Source of the DNA: Candidatus Gastranaerophilales bacterium | GTDB lineage: Bacteria; Cyanobacteriota; Vampirovibrionia; Gastranaerophilales; Gastranaerophilaceae | Assembly (NCBI GenBank): GCA_944327275.1 | Contig: CALVHB010000046.1 | Span: 1 to 64,000 of the forward strand | Reading direction: 5' to 3' | DNA: 64,000 bases | In this document: piece by piece, positions 9,660-17,014 of the stretch | How the letters are laid out: each line of letters begins with the position of its first letter | Numbering within the stretch: position 1 is the first letter of the stretch | The notes under the pieces: model-generated | What the model saw: the letters and a program-made list of their open reading frames with translations, nothing else | What the model was told of the DNA's origin: nothing | Database searches by the model: none | Translations under genes and position numbers: made by a program

Positions 9660-10384
9660 TATAAAGCAAAGTCCTTTCCTAAATAAAATTCTTTGGCTAC
9701 AGGGTCTACTGCTACATCAGCACTTTTACCTTGAATTTTAATCTTACCATCAAATATAACGTAAGCTCTGTCGGTTATTGACAAGGTAGCTTTTGGGTTG
9801 TGGTCTGTAATAAGTACTCCTAAGCCTTTATCTTCAGAAATTTTTCGAATGTTATCCTTAATTTCTCCTATTGCGATAGGGTCAATACCCGCGAATGGTT
9901 CGTCAAGAAGCATAAAATCAGGACTTGCAGCAAGAGCTCTTGCAATTTCAACCCTTCTTCGTTCCCCTCCTGATAGAGAAACCGCTGCGTATGAACGTAA
10001 TCTTGCTATACCAAATTCTGTTAAAAGTTCTTCCAGTTTACGTTTTTTCTCATCTACAGTCAGTTTATCATTCATTTCAAGAACAAGTTTTATATTATCT
10101 TCAACTGATAATTTTCTGAAAATAGAAGCTTCCTGTGGTAAATATCCTATCCCGGCTTTAGCTCTTTCATTCATAGGCCAAGCAGAAATATCCTGTCCAT
10201 CTAGTAAAATTTGTCCTTTATTAGGTTTAACAAGACCAACTACCATATAAAATGTGGTGGTTTTTCCTGCTCCGTTAGGTCCAAGAAGACATACAACTTC
10301 TCCTTTATTCATTTCAAAAGAGATGTCATTTACAACACTTCTATCACCGTATATTTTTATAAGATTTTTAGCCTCAATTCTCAT
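9659..10384 (-). CDS. lptB: LPS export ABC transporter ATP-binding protein LptB
   Basis: This 241-residue ABC ATPase has Walker A GPNGAGKTT (35-43), signature LSGGE (137-141), Walker B FMLLDE ending at E162, and the switch-His segment VLITDHNP. The long match to LptB (QEASIFRKLSVEDN, FAGIDPIAIGEI) distinguishes it from amino-acid transporters. It is the first gene of the minus-strand operon lptB-lptF/G-glycosidase. An SD (aagggg) precedes ATG 10384, with a TACAAT box further upstream. It shows that the organism makes an LPS-type outer membrane. Confidence 0.94.
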   Translation of the reverse strand: MRIEAKNLIKIYGDRSVVNDISFEMNKGEVVCLLGPNGAGKTTTFYMVVGLVKPNKGQILLDGQDISAWPMNERAKAGIGYLPQEASIFRKLSVEDNIKLVLEMNDKLTVDEKKRKLEELLTEFGIARLRSYAAVSLSGGERRRVEIARALAASPDFMLLDEPFAGIDPIAIGEIKDNIRKISEDKGLGVLITDHNPKATLSITDRAYVIFDGKIKIQGKSADVAVDPVAKEFYLGKDFAL

Positions 10385-10460
10385 TCCATACCCCTTTTTG
10401 TTCTTAACTAAATTGTACTTGAAAAATTTATATATTGCAATTATTTAGACATTAACTTGC

Positions 10461-10488
10461 TTGAATTTGTCATAAAAAGTGTTATAAT
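10461..10488 (+). promoter_or_regulatory. Promoter of the pilin-like gene
   Basis: TTGAAT at 10461-10466, 16-base spacer, TATAAT at 10483-10488 with an extended -10 (TGT before it). This predicts a leader of about 35 nt before ATG 10531. Confidence 0.65.
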
Positions 10489-10530
10489 ATTATTATTGGT
10501 TGGAAACAAATTTTTATGGAGACGTTTTAT

Positions 10531-11208
10531 ATGATTAAGTTTGAAAAAGCTTTTACTTTGGCAGAAGTTTTGGTAACACTTGGGATTATAGGTGTCGTAG
10601 CTGCGATGACAGTTCCGAACTTAATAAAAAATTATCAAGAGCAAACTCTGGTTACTGAGTTGCATAAAGTTTATAACGAATTTTCTCAAGCTTTTGAGGG
10701 CTATTTGTCTGATCAAAGAGTTGAGTCGTTACTTGAAACTGACTTATATGGTGATACAAACGGACTTTCTGCATTTATAAGAGATAATTTTAAAATTATT
10801 AACAATTGTGGAGCTGTATACACAAGTGAGGCTGGTCCGGTTTGTTTTTCAAAAGATGATTATTATACAATATCTCAAGGTAATGGTGGTGGCTCTGTAA
10901 GTTTTGTAGGTACTGCTTGTTCAGGAGTGGCTTTTACATTGCCTAGTGGAGCTGCTATATGTGCTGAATCTAACGGAGGTCAAAACAGTGCAGAAGTCCC
11001 TGTTTATATGGTAGTTGATGTTAACGGCGCAAACGGCCCGAATGTTTTAGGGCGAGATGTTTTCGCGATGTATGTCAGACCTTCTGGAGAGTTTTATGAT
11101 AAAGATTACATCGATAATTCCGAAGCGACAACCTTTACAACTACAGCAGGAGCAAGAACTGGTGCATTTGGTAAAGTTATGGCTGATGGATGGCAGATGA
11201 CTTACTAA
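10531..11208 (+). CDS. Type IV pilin-like protein with prepilin leader
   Basis: This 225-residue protein starts with a short positive leader, MIKFEKA, followed by the hydrophobic pilin helix FTLAEVLVTLGIIGVVAAMT. The family Glu lies at +5. Cleavage would fall between Ala and Phe, where most prepilins have Gly. The Ser/Gly-rich body has four Cys that could form disulfides. I chose ATG 10531, not 10516, because ggag lies at proper spacing before it. It may be a minor pilin or a type II secretion pseudopilin. No pil or gsp assembly genes are nearby; a strong terminator makes it monocistronic. Confidence 0.82.
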   Translation: MIKFEKAFTLAEVLVTLGIIGVVAAMTVPNLIKNYQEQTLVTELHKVYNEFSQAFEGYLSDQRVESLLETDLYGDTNGLSAFIRDNFKIINNCGAVYTSEAGPVCFSKDDYYTISQGNGGGSVSFVGTACSGVAFTLPSGAAICAESNGGQNSAEVPVYMVVDVNGANGPNVLGRDVFAMYVRPSGEFYDKDYIDNSEATTFTTTAGARTGAFGKVMADGWQMTY

Positions 11209-11238
11209 AAATTAAAATAAATTGTTTAAATTTAAAAA

Positions 11239-11272
11239 GTACAATTCAGAGTCTCTGAATTGTACTTTTTTT
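11239..11272 (+). terminator. Intrinsic terminator of the pilin-like gene
   Basis: A perfect 12-bp stem (GTACAATTCAGA/TCTGAATTGTAC) with a 3-base loop, then seven T. Confidence 0.92.
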
Positions 11273-11288
11273 AAGTTTAAATTAACAA

Positions 11289-11520
11289 TTGTAAATATAT
11301 ATTAAGTATATGTTATAGATATCTAATAAAGTGGTATACATGAGGTATAAACCATTTTCTTTTTCTTTATTTTCTCCTACACACACTAACCTTTTACCAA
11401 ATATGAAACCAGCCGTTGATAACGGCTATTTTTATGGACAAATGTAACCCGCACAATTAGTCATAGTCGCGGTACAAGCAGGCTCAAAACTCCGTTTATC
11501 TTGAGTCTGCTTGTTGTGTG
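11289..11520 (+). ncRNA. Candidate non-coding or small-peptide transcript in the gap before trpS
   Basis: The 250-base gap holds a possible promoter: TTGTAA at 11289 and an extended -10, TGTTATAGA, ending at 11319 (19-base spacer). A hairpin AGCCGTT/AACGGCT (11411-11427) is followed by ATTTTT. A second hairpin of 14 bp (11474-11514) includes a G-T pair that would be a G-U pair only in plus-strand RNA. A 35-codon ATG frame (11340-11447) runs through the first hairpin but lacks an SD. RNA and peptide are both possible; neither is proven. Confidence 0.3.
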
Positions 11521-11523
11521 TGT

Positions 11524-12525
11524 TTAGTACATACCTATTATATTTCTTACTTCTTTAAGAACTTTACCAGCTTCAGTTCTTGCTTTTTCAGAACCTTCTT
11601 TTATGATTTTTGTAACTTCTTCAGGATGTGCTTCGTAATATCTACGTTTTTCTCTTATAGGGGCGAGTTTTTCGTTTATCACTCTTCCTAATTCTCTTTT
11701 ACAATCTGCACAGCCTCTTAGTCCTTTTTCACATTCGCATCGAACTGTTTCAATTTGATTTTCTTGTCCAAATATTTTCCAATATTTGAATGCCACTTCA
11801 CATTCATCAGGATGACCAGGGTCATCTTTTCTTAGTCTGCTTCTATCGGTAATAGCTGTCATTATTTTTTTTGCGGTTACTTCTTCAGTGTCAGATATTT
11901 TTATATCATTATGGAATGATTTACCCATCTTATTGCCATCAAGTCCGCAAATTAGTGAACAATGGTTCAATATTGGTTTTGGTTCATTGAAAAATTCTGT
12001 TTTGTATATGTTGTTGAATCTTCTTGCAATATCTCTGGTAATTTCTATATGAGCGACTTGATCACTGCCAACAGGTACAGCAGAAGCATTAAACATCATA
12101 ATATCTGCACTCATAAGTACAGGATAGCCCATTAAACCATAGCTGATTTGAGAATTAGCACCTTCTTTGGTTCTTAAAATTTTTGCCATATCTTTTAAGG
12201 TTGGGTCACGTTCTACCCAGTTTTGAGGTGTAACCATACTTAAATATACGTTCAATTCCGCAATTTCAGGGACTAAAGATTGTACATAAATTGTTGACAC
12301 ATTTGGATCTATTCCGCAGGCAAGCCAATCTATTACAACATCTTTTACGTCTTGTTTCAGAGTATCTGTTTTATCATATTTTGTAGTAAGGGCGTGCCAG
12401 TCTGCAACAAAGAAATAACTTTCATATTTATGTTGTAATTCAACCCAATTTTGGATAACTCCTAAGTAGTGTCCTAAGTGAAGTTTTCCGGTTGATCTCA
12501 TTCCTGATACTATTCTTTCGTTCAT
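11524..12525 (-). CDS. trpS: Tryptophan--tRNA ligase
   Basis: This 333-residue class I synthetase has the HIGH-like motif GKLHLGHYLG near residue 13 and a KMSKS-like KMGKS. The TrpRS-specific segments MLMSADI-like (VLMSADIMMF) and PVGSDQVAHIEITRD are intact. I set the start at ATG 12525 (MNERIVSGMR), preceded by gaaaggg; the longer frame from 12573 adds an unrelated 16 residues. It contains a CEKGLRGCADCKRE insertion with several Cys near the C-terminal part, common in this TrpRS subgroup. It charges tRNA-Trp. Confidence 0.95.
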   Translation of the reverse strand: MNERIVSGMRSTGKLHLGHYLGVIQNWVELQHKYESYFFVADWHALTTKYDKTDTLKQDVKDVVIDWLACGIDPNVSTIYVQSLVPEIAELNVYLSMVTPQNWVERDPTLKDMAKILRTKEGANSQISYGLMGYPVLMSADIMMFNASAVPVGSDQVAHIEITRDIARRFNNIYKTEFFNEPKPILNHCSLICGLDGNKMGKSFHNDIKISDTEEVTAKKIMTAITDRSRLRKDDPGHPDECEVAFKYWKIFGQENQIETVRCECEKGLRGCADCKRELGRVINEKLAPIREKRRYYEAHPEEVTKIIKEGSEKARTEAGKVLKEVRNIIGMY

Positions 12526-12691
12526 AATACGCCCTTTCTTTTCTCGTATATTATATAGCAAAAAATCTGACAAATAAATTTCAATATAATTTCAAAATGT
12601 AAAGAATTGTAAATAAAAAGGCTTTTTGTGAAATTGACTTTTTTTAATTTACTTTATATGTGTAAGAGAGTTTAATATAAGGAGAGATGAG

Positions 12692-13015
12692 ATGACTTTT
12701 TTAGCTATCGATGCACAGAAAAATTTATTTACGTTGCAAAAGAGCCAATTGCAATTTGAACAGACTTTGGTAATGAGTAGAGCAAACTATATTACCAAGC
12801 AAATGGGAATCAGAGCCGAACAATTAGGAGATAATGGTGATATTGATAATGACTCAACTTATATCCAATTGCAACAGGAAGAGTCCTACCTTGAGACTCG
12901 ACAGGATTCTTTAGATTCTCAAATAACGTTGATAGAAAACGAAATATCAAGTTTGAAAAACCTTGTTAATAACAATATCAAGACATCTTGTAGCTTGAAC
13001 TTGATTGGTGGATAA
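12692..13015 (+). CDS. Small coiled-coil protein, possible mini version of the MG-AA-QAR family
   Basis: This 107-residue protein has an excellent SD (aaggagag). The N-terminal helix (AIDAQKNLFTLQKSQLQFEQ) and a C-terminal heptad helix (SLDSQITLIENEISSLKNLV) resemble in pattern the conserved ends of the large proteins at 26746, 46373 and 51597, but the variable centre is absent. It has no signal peptide. The relation is judged by pattern and spacing, not by strong identity. A possible promoter (TTGACT 12634, TATATG 12655) has a short 15-base spacer. A long hairpin follows the stop. Confidence 0.6.
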   Translation: MTFLAIDAQKNLFTLQKSQLQFEQTLVMSRANYITKQMGIRAEQLGDNGDIDNDSTYIQLQQEESYLETRQDSLDSQITLIENEISSLKNLVNNNIKTSCSLNLIGG

Positions 13016-13024
13016 CGTTTGCAC

Positions 13025-13072
13025 TTTAGCAGTTAGGGTGGGGCAGCAGACGCTGGCATCCTAGCTGTTAAA
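13025..13072 (+). other. Long GC-rich hairpin after the mini coiled-coil gene
   Basis: A 16-bp stem (13025-13040 with 13057-13072) closes an internal loop and a 4-bp apical stem. Three of its pairs are G-T in plus-strand sense (29/68, 33/64, 38/59), so it pairs fully as plus-strand RNA but would have A-C mismatches on the minus strand. It overlaps the folD stop codon at 13061. No T-run follows. It may stabilise the mRNA end or be a processed RNA. Confidence 0.5.
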
Positions 13073-13891
13073 CAATTCCACGGTGTTGAGCATCAATGAC
13101 GCAATAGTCATTGGTCCAACTCCACCGGGAACCGGTGAAATATAGGAGGCAATTTTTGAGACTTTCTCAAAATCAACGTCTCCGGATATTTTTCCCACCT
13201 CATCTTTAAAAATACCAACATCGATAACAACACAATTTTTATTTATCATATTTTCCCCTACAATATTTTTTCCAACTGCTGAAATTATTATATCAGCAGT
13301 TTTTGTTATTTCAGGGAGATTTTTAGTTTTGCTGTGACATTGAGTAACAGTTGCGTTACGATTTAAAAGCATTTGGGCTATAGGTTTACCTACTAGGTTT
13401 GATCGACCTATTACCACAACATGTTTACCTTCAATTTCAATGTTGTATTCTTCAAGTAATAACATTATACCAAGCGGAGTGCAAGGATATACGTAAGGTT
13501 TTTCGCCTGAAAAAATTTTTCCACTGTTATAGTTGGTAAGACCATCGACATCTTTTTGAGGTGAGATTGTGTTAATAACATTGGATTTATTGATATGAGC
13601 AGGCAAAGGTAATTGAACAAGAATAGCTGTTATTTCTTTATCGTTATTCAATTCCTGAATTTTGTCTAAAAGTTCTTTTTCACTCACATTTTGCGGATAA
13701 GTTATTACTATTGAATTAATACCCAATTTTTCTGCACATTTTTTCTTATTATTAACATATATTTTACTTGATGGATCATCTCCTGCAAGGATTACAGCTA
13801 AAGTTGGTTTTTTAGGCATTTTATCCAACTTAGTTTTTAAATTTTCAAATATTTTGTCTCTTAGTTTTTTCCCGTCAAGTATAATTGTCAT
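13061..13891 (-). CDS. folD: Bifunctional methylenetetrahydrofolate dehydrogenase/cyclohydrolase FolD
   Basis: This 276-residue protein carries the FolD signatures: the active-site Lys segment SSKIYVNNKKKCAEKLGI, QLPLPAHI, KDVDGL, the Rossmann VIGRSNLVGKP loop, and the C-terminal PGGVGPMT. It interconverts methylene-, methenyl- and 10-formyl-tetrahydrofolate with NADP. It lies five bases after a CooC-like ATPase gene, which overlaps a MetE-like methyltransferase gene. This makes a compact one-carbon cluster. The stop codon is TAG, inside a strong hairpin. Confidence 0.96.
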   Translation of the reverse strand: MTIILDGKKLRDKIFENLKTKLDKMPKKPTLAVILAGDDPSSKIYVNNKKKCAEKLGINSIVITYPQNVSEKELLDKIQELNNDKEITAILVQLPLPAHINKSNVINTISPQKDVDGLTNYNSGKIFSGEKPYVYPCTPLGIMLLLEEYNIEIEGKHVVVIGRSNLVGKPIAQMLLNRNATVTQCHSKTKNLPEITKTADIIISAVGKNIVGENMINKNCVVIDVGIFKDEVGKISGDVDFEKVSKIASYISPVPGGVGPMTIASLMLNTVELFNS

Positions 13892-13896
13892 TTTAC

Positions 13897-14649
13897 CTAC
13901 TCTCTTACCTGTGGTAAATTAAGGCGAAAATAAAATTGTTGTATTGCCTCTTTTACTACTTCAGATTCTTTTTCTACTGATTTATATTTTAACTCAGAAT
14001 CAAAAGGTATTACTCCAAGTACATCAAGATCATATCTTTTGAGAAGTTCATATACTGATGTTAAATAAGTATTCTCAACCTTGTTAATAATAACTCCTAA
14101 TTGATTTCCTGCTGCATATTTTGCACTGAATTCTTCAATTCTTTTGGCAAGATGTGCACTTTCGTCTGTTGGATTTGCAACAATAAGAGTTGTATCGATA
14201 TCAGTATCCACAAGTTGATTTAGATATTTTAAGTCAAATTCGCAGTCAAAAATAACAATATCATATCTATCTATAAGTTTTAATACTGCATCGTTAATTT
14301 GTCCTGTAATCGGGCATCTGCAATCTTTTGAACCAACAAACCAAGATACAATTATATCAACATTTTCATCAAGGGAAACGACAATATCTTCCATTGCCCA
14401 TTCAACAAATTCTTGTTTGCTCATCCCTTCAGGGATACCTGTTTTATATTCGTGTTTACCACTTCTGATTCCATAAATGGTATTTCTTATATCAAGTCCA
14501 AAACTGTGTGCTAACTCACTTGTTAAGTCATTATCAAACAAAAGAATTGATTTTTCAGGAAAATATTCTTGAAGAATTCTTAAAAAAGCTTTTGTGATAG
14601 TAGTTTTTCCGCTTCCGCTTTTGCCGGTTAATGCAAGTTTGAATGTCAA
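13897..14649 (-). CDS. CooC-like P-loop ATPase (MinD/ArsA fold)
   Basis: This 250-residue protein has a P-loop GKSGSGKTT (9-17) preceded by a short beta strand, and a DNDLTS segment where MinD-like ATPases have their switch Asp. The later YDIVIFDCEFDL and NKVEN (nucleotide-base NKxD variant) complete the fold. It contains CRCPITGQ (C-x-C) in the middle, reminiscent of metal-loading CooC proteins. The start overlaps the MetE-like gene's stop by four bases. CooC-type ATPases serve nickel or corrinoid activation in acetyl-CoA pathway systems. Here it may activate a corrinoid protein that feeds the methyltransferase (inference). Confidence 0.72.
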   Translation of the reverse strand: MTFKLALTGKSGSGKTTITKAFLRILQEYFPEKSILLFDNDLTSELAHSFGLDIRNTIYGIRSGKHEYKTGIPEGMSKQEFVEWAMEDIVVSLDENVDIIVSWFVGSKDCRCPITGQINDAVLKLIDRYDIVIFDCEFDLKYLNQLVDTDIDTTLIVANPTDESAHLAKRIEEFSAKYAAGNQLGVIINKVENTYLTSVYELLKRYDLDVLGVIPFDSELKYKSVEKESEVVKEAIQQFYFRLNLPQVRE

Positions 14650-15728
14650 ATTTTGTACCTTTCTTTTAATGTATCGGATAATTCTTTTGTCAATTCCATA
14701 GCCTTAAGTGCAAGATCTTTGCTTAACGAACCTGCACCACAGGATGGTGTAATTAAAGAATTTTCAATTATAATTTTCTCATCAATACCTTTTGCAGTCA
14801 AATATTTTACAGCTTGTTCAAATGTTTGCAAGGCATCATTTAAAGTTATGTTTTTCAAAATTTCTGGGTTAAGTGTAGGGATTACTCCCCAAGCAATCTT
14901 GTTACCGTTGTATAAAAATTCTTTTATTTCTTTGTTAAAAAAGCTTAAATTTTTAGCATAATCGAAAGCATCAAGATTAATAATGTTTACCCCAGCATTG
15001 ATAGGAACTGTCCAGTCACATTTCCCGCAACAATGAATTGCACTTACGCCACCGTTTATTTTTATTAGATCTGAGATTTCTTTAATCATTGAAATTACGT
15101 CTTCAGAAGGTATTGTAATAAACGCAGATGTCCCAAGTTGTGATATTGAAGGTTCATCAATAAAAATTATTGGACAAATATCTTTTTTAACTTTTTTAAT
15201 ATGCTTAATTTGCCAAAGTGCTTTTATTGAAAGAGTTTTTACAATTATTTCTCTAAGAGTCTCATCATAATAAGCGCATCTGCCAGATTTGTCGACAAGT
15301 GTCGTTGCTAATGTAAAAGGACCAACTATTTGTCCCTTTGCAAACTGTGGTTCGGTTTTTTTTAATAATGAAATAAATTTCGGAAATACTGCTGAATTGT
15401 TTATAGCATATTTTTCTATAGCATCACAGTTGATATCAGATATTATGTTTTCATAATCCAAGTAAAAATCTTCTATATCTTGAAAGAATTTTTCACTTTC
15501 TGTTTCCAAAAAAATTTTTTCAGAATTTTTGTCGAAAAAAAACGAAGGCATATTTTCCAAAAATTGAAATATCATGTCTTCGTTTTTATTTAATTTCGGT
15601 AATTGAGCCCAAAAAGGAATTTCTCCAAAATTTTGCTCAATAACTTGTAATGTTTCATCTAAATTGGTGTAAGGTAAAGATCCTATTGCTAAACAATTAA
15701 GTTTCAATTTAGATGTTTCAATCATCAA
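14646..15728 (-). CDS. Core-MetE-like methyltransferase (UROD/MetE superfamily)
   Basis: This 360-residue protein matches the catalytic half of cobalamin-independent methionine synthase: a zinc-binding His-x-Cys (H232, C234 in AIHCCGKCDW) and a late Cys (C330 in TPSCGAGSLS), within a TIM-barrel pattern (GPFTLATTL, FIDEPSIS). The usual zinc-ligand Glu appears as Asp (NLDAF). It lacks the N-terminal half of full MetE. Such 'core-MetE' proteins are reported to use methyl-corrinoid donors in anaerobes, which fits the overlapping CooC-like gene and folD. A uroporphyrinogen-decarboxylase-like demethylase is the alternative. Confidence 0.7.
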   Translation of the reverse strand: MMIETSKLKLNCLAIGSLPYTNLDETLQVIEQNFGEIPFWAQLPKLNKNEDMIFQFLENMPSFFFDKNSEKIFLETESEKFFQDIEDFYLDYENIISDINCDAIEKYAINNSAVFPKFISLLKKTEPQFAKGQIVGPFTLATTLVDKSGRCAYYDETLREIIVKTLSIKALWQIKHIKKVKKDICPIIFIDEPSISQLGTSAFITIPSEDVISMIKEISDLIKINGGVSAIHCCGKCDWTVPINAGVNIINLDAFDYAKNLSFFNKEIKEFLYNGNKIAWGVIPTLNPEILKNITLNDALQTFEQAVKYLTAKGIDEKIIIENSLITPSCGAGSLSKDLALKAMELTKELSDTLKERYKI

Positions 15729-15737
15729 GTATCCTTG

Positions 15738-16232
15738 TTATTCTTCAGTTTCTACTACTTCTTCTACAGATTCTTTCAATACTTCAGAAGCTGTAACAAC
15801 TACTGATAATTCACATTTAACTTTTGAAGTTAATTTGATTAACATAGTGTATTCACCAATTTTGTTGATTGGAGCGTTTAGAGAAACATTTTTTCTATCT
15901 ACTTCAATACCAGATTTAGCAAGTAATTCTTCAGCTAATTTTTTAGTAGTGATAGTTCCGAATAATTTACCGGATTCTCCAGCTTTTGCAGAAAGTTCAA
16001 GTTTTCCGAATTCTTCAATTTTCTTAGCTGTTTCAAGAGCTTCTGCGTGTAATTTTTCTTGTTTAGCTTTAATTCTTGCCAAATTCTTTTCTCTGTTTTC
16101 CATAGCACCTTGAGTAGCTACTTCTGCGATAGATTGTGGAAGTAAAAAGTTTCTAGCATAACCGTCTTTTACATTAACGATATCGCCTGCTTCTCCAAGG
16201 TTTTGGACATCTTTTTTTAATATAACTTGCAT
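15738..16232 (-). CDS. rplI: 50S ribosomal protein L9
   Basis: This 164-residue protein starts MQVILKKDVQNLGEAGD and has the KDGYARNFLLP motif, both diagnostic of L9. The long central helix and C-terminal domain follow, and a short acidic tail (EEVVETEE) ends it. I set the start at ATG 16232 because aaggag precedes it at good spacing; the longer frame from 16277 adds unrelated residues. It lies nine bases upstream of the MetE-like gene on the same strand, so the one-carbon cluster may be read from the rplI promoter. Confidence 0.95.
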   Translation of the reverse strand: MQVILKKDVQNLGEAGDIVNVKDGYARNFLLPQSIAEVATQGAMENREKNLARIKAKQEKLHAEALETAKKIEEFGKLELSAKAGESGKLFGTITTKKLAEELLAKSGIEVDRKNVSLNAPINKIGEYTMLIKLTSKVKCELSVVVTASEVLKESVEEVVETEE

Positions 16233-16335
16233 TGTATAAGTCTCCTTTTCTATTAGTTTAACAACATGTAGTTTCACACTACTACAAACAAAAACTAATG
16301 TCGAGCGTTTTTTTCGGATTGTAAAGCAGGTTATA

Positions 16336-16980
16336 TTATTTTATTGCAGGGAAGTAATATTTTACTCCGTCATTTGATCGCCATCTCACATAACCTGTTT
16401 TTGGAATTCTATCTATATCATAGACACTTACTAATGCCCAATTACCTTTTATAACATTTAAATTTATCTTTTGTGGCATATTTATTGTACCTACTATTTG
16501 AGATTTGTCATCTGTAGAGGTATGTAAATCCTTTGCGCTATCAGGAGCTTGTTTAAGAAGGTTAAGTCCGTATTTTCTCCCATACATGTTGTAAAACATA
16601 ATCCAAGTCATAAATCTGTATGGATCGTCCTTTTTTATCCAGCCAGAAGCTCCTGTCTCGTTGTTATAAATAATCTGAATCCAATCATCAGTCTCGTCTG
16701 TAACAGCTAGCATTCCTAAGTTTTTTGAGGGAATAAACAGCACAAAAAGTTCTTCAGGTTTTACTGTTTCCGGGAATAACTTTTCTCCTGATATGATAAT
16801 ACTGTTTACAATAGGAGAACTATCAGAAGGCTCCTTGTGTAGAACAATTTTATCAGGAGCTTGGTAAAGTCCGTATGTATTTGTATATTTAAAACTCACA
16901 TTTTGAGGTATTACATCTGCATAAGCAGCACTAAATGTTGTAAAAAGTAACATAATTAATGTAAGTAAGACTTTTTTCAT
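16336..16980 (-). CDS. Exported protein with SH3-like segments
   Basis: This 214-residue protein has a signal peptide (MKKVLLTLIMLLFTTFSAAYA). Two regions look like bacterial SH3 folds: residues about 35-115, with DDWIQIIYNNETGASGWIKK, and about 150-205, with GNWALVSVYDIDRIPKTGYV. Such domains bind cell-wall peptides or proteins in the envelope. An SD (aagagg) precedes ATG 16980. It is 34 bases downstream of pheT on the same strand and probably co-transcribed. The exact partner is unknown. Confidence 0.72.
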   Translation of the reverse strand: MKKVLLTLIMLLFTTFSAAYADVIPQNVSFKYTNTYGLYQAPDKIVLHKEPSDSSPIVNSIIISGEKLFPETVKPEELFVLFIPSKNLGMLAVTDETDDWIQIIYNNETGASGWIKKDDPYRFMTWIMFYNMYGRKYGLNLLKQAPDSAKDLHTSTDDKSQIVGTINMPQKINLNVIKGNWALVSVYDIDRIPKTGYVRWRSNDGVKYYFPAIK

Positions 16981-17014
16981 TTTTACCTCTTATTGTTTAT
17001 TTTTCGTATCAAGT

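Noticed and set aside
9798-10250. 150-codon plus-strand frame opposite lptB
   Set aside because: It is a shadow of a strongly conserved ABC ATPase on the other strand, with no SD or recognisable product.
11209-11523. T-box or tryptophan attenuator for trpS
   Set aside because: trpS is read on the minus strand and this region lies after its stop; no T-box consensus was seen.
13025-13072. Integron attC-like recombination site
   Set aside because: The core motifs at the two ends do not fit the paired RYYYAAC/GTTRRRY pattern, and no integrase is present.
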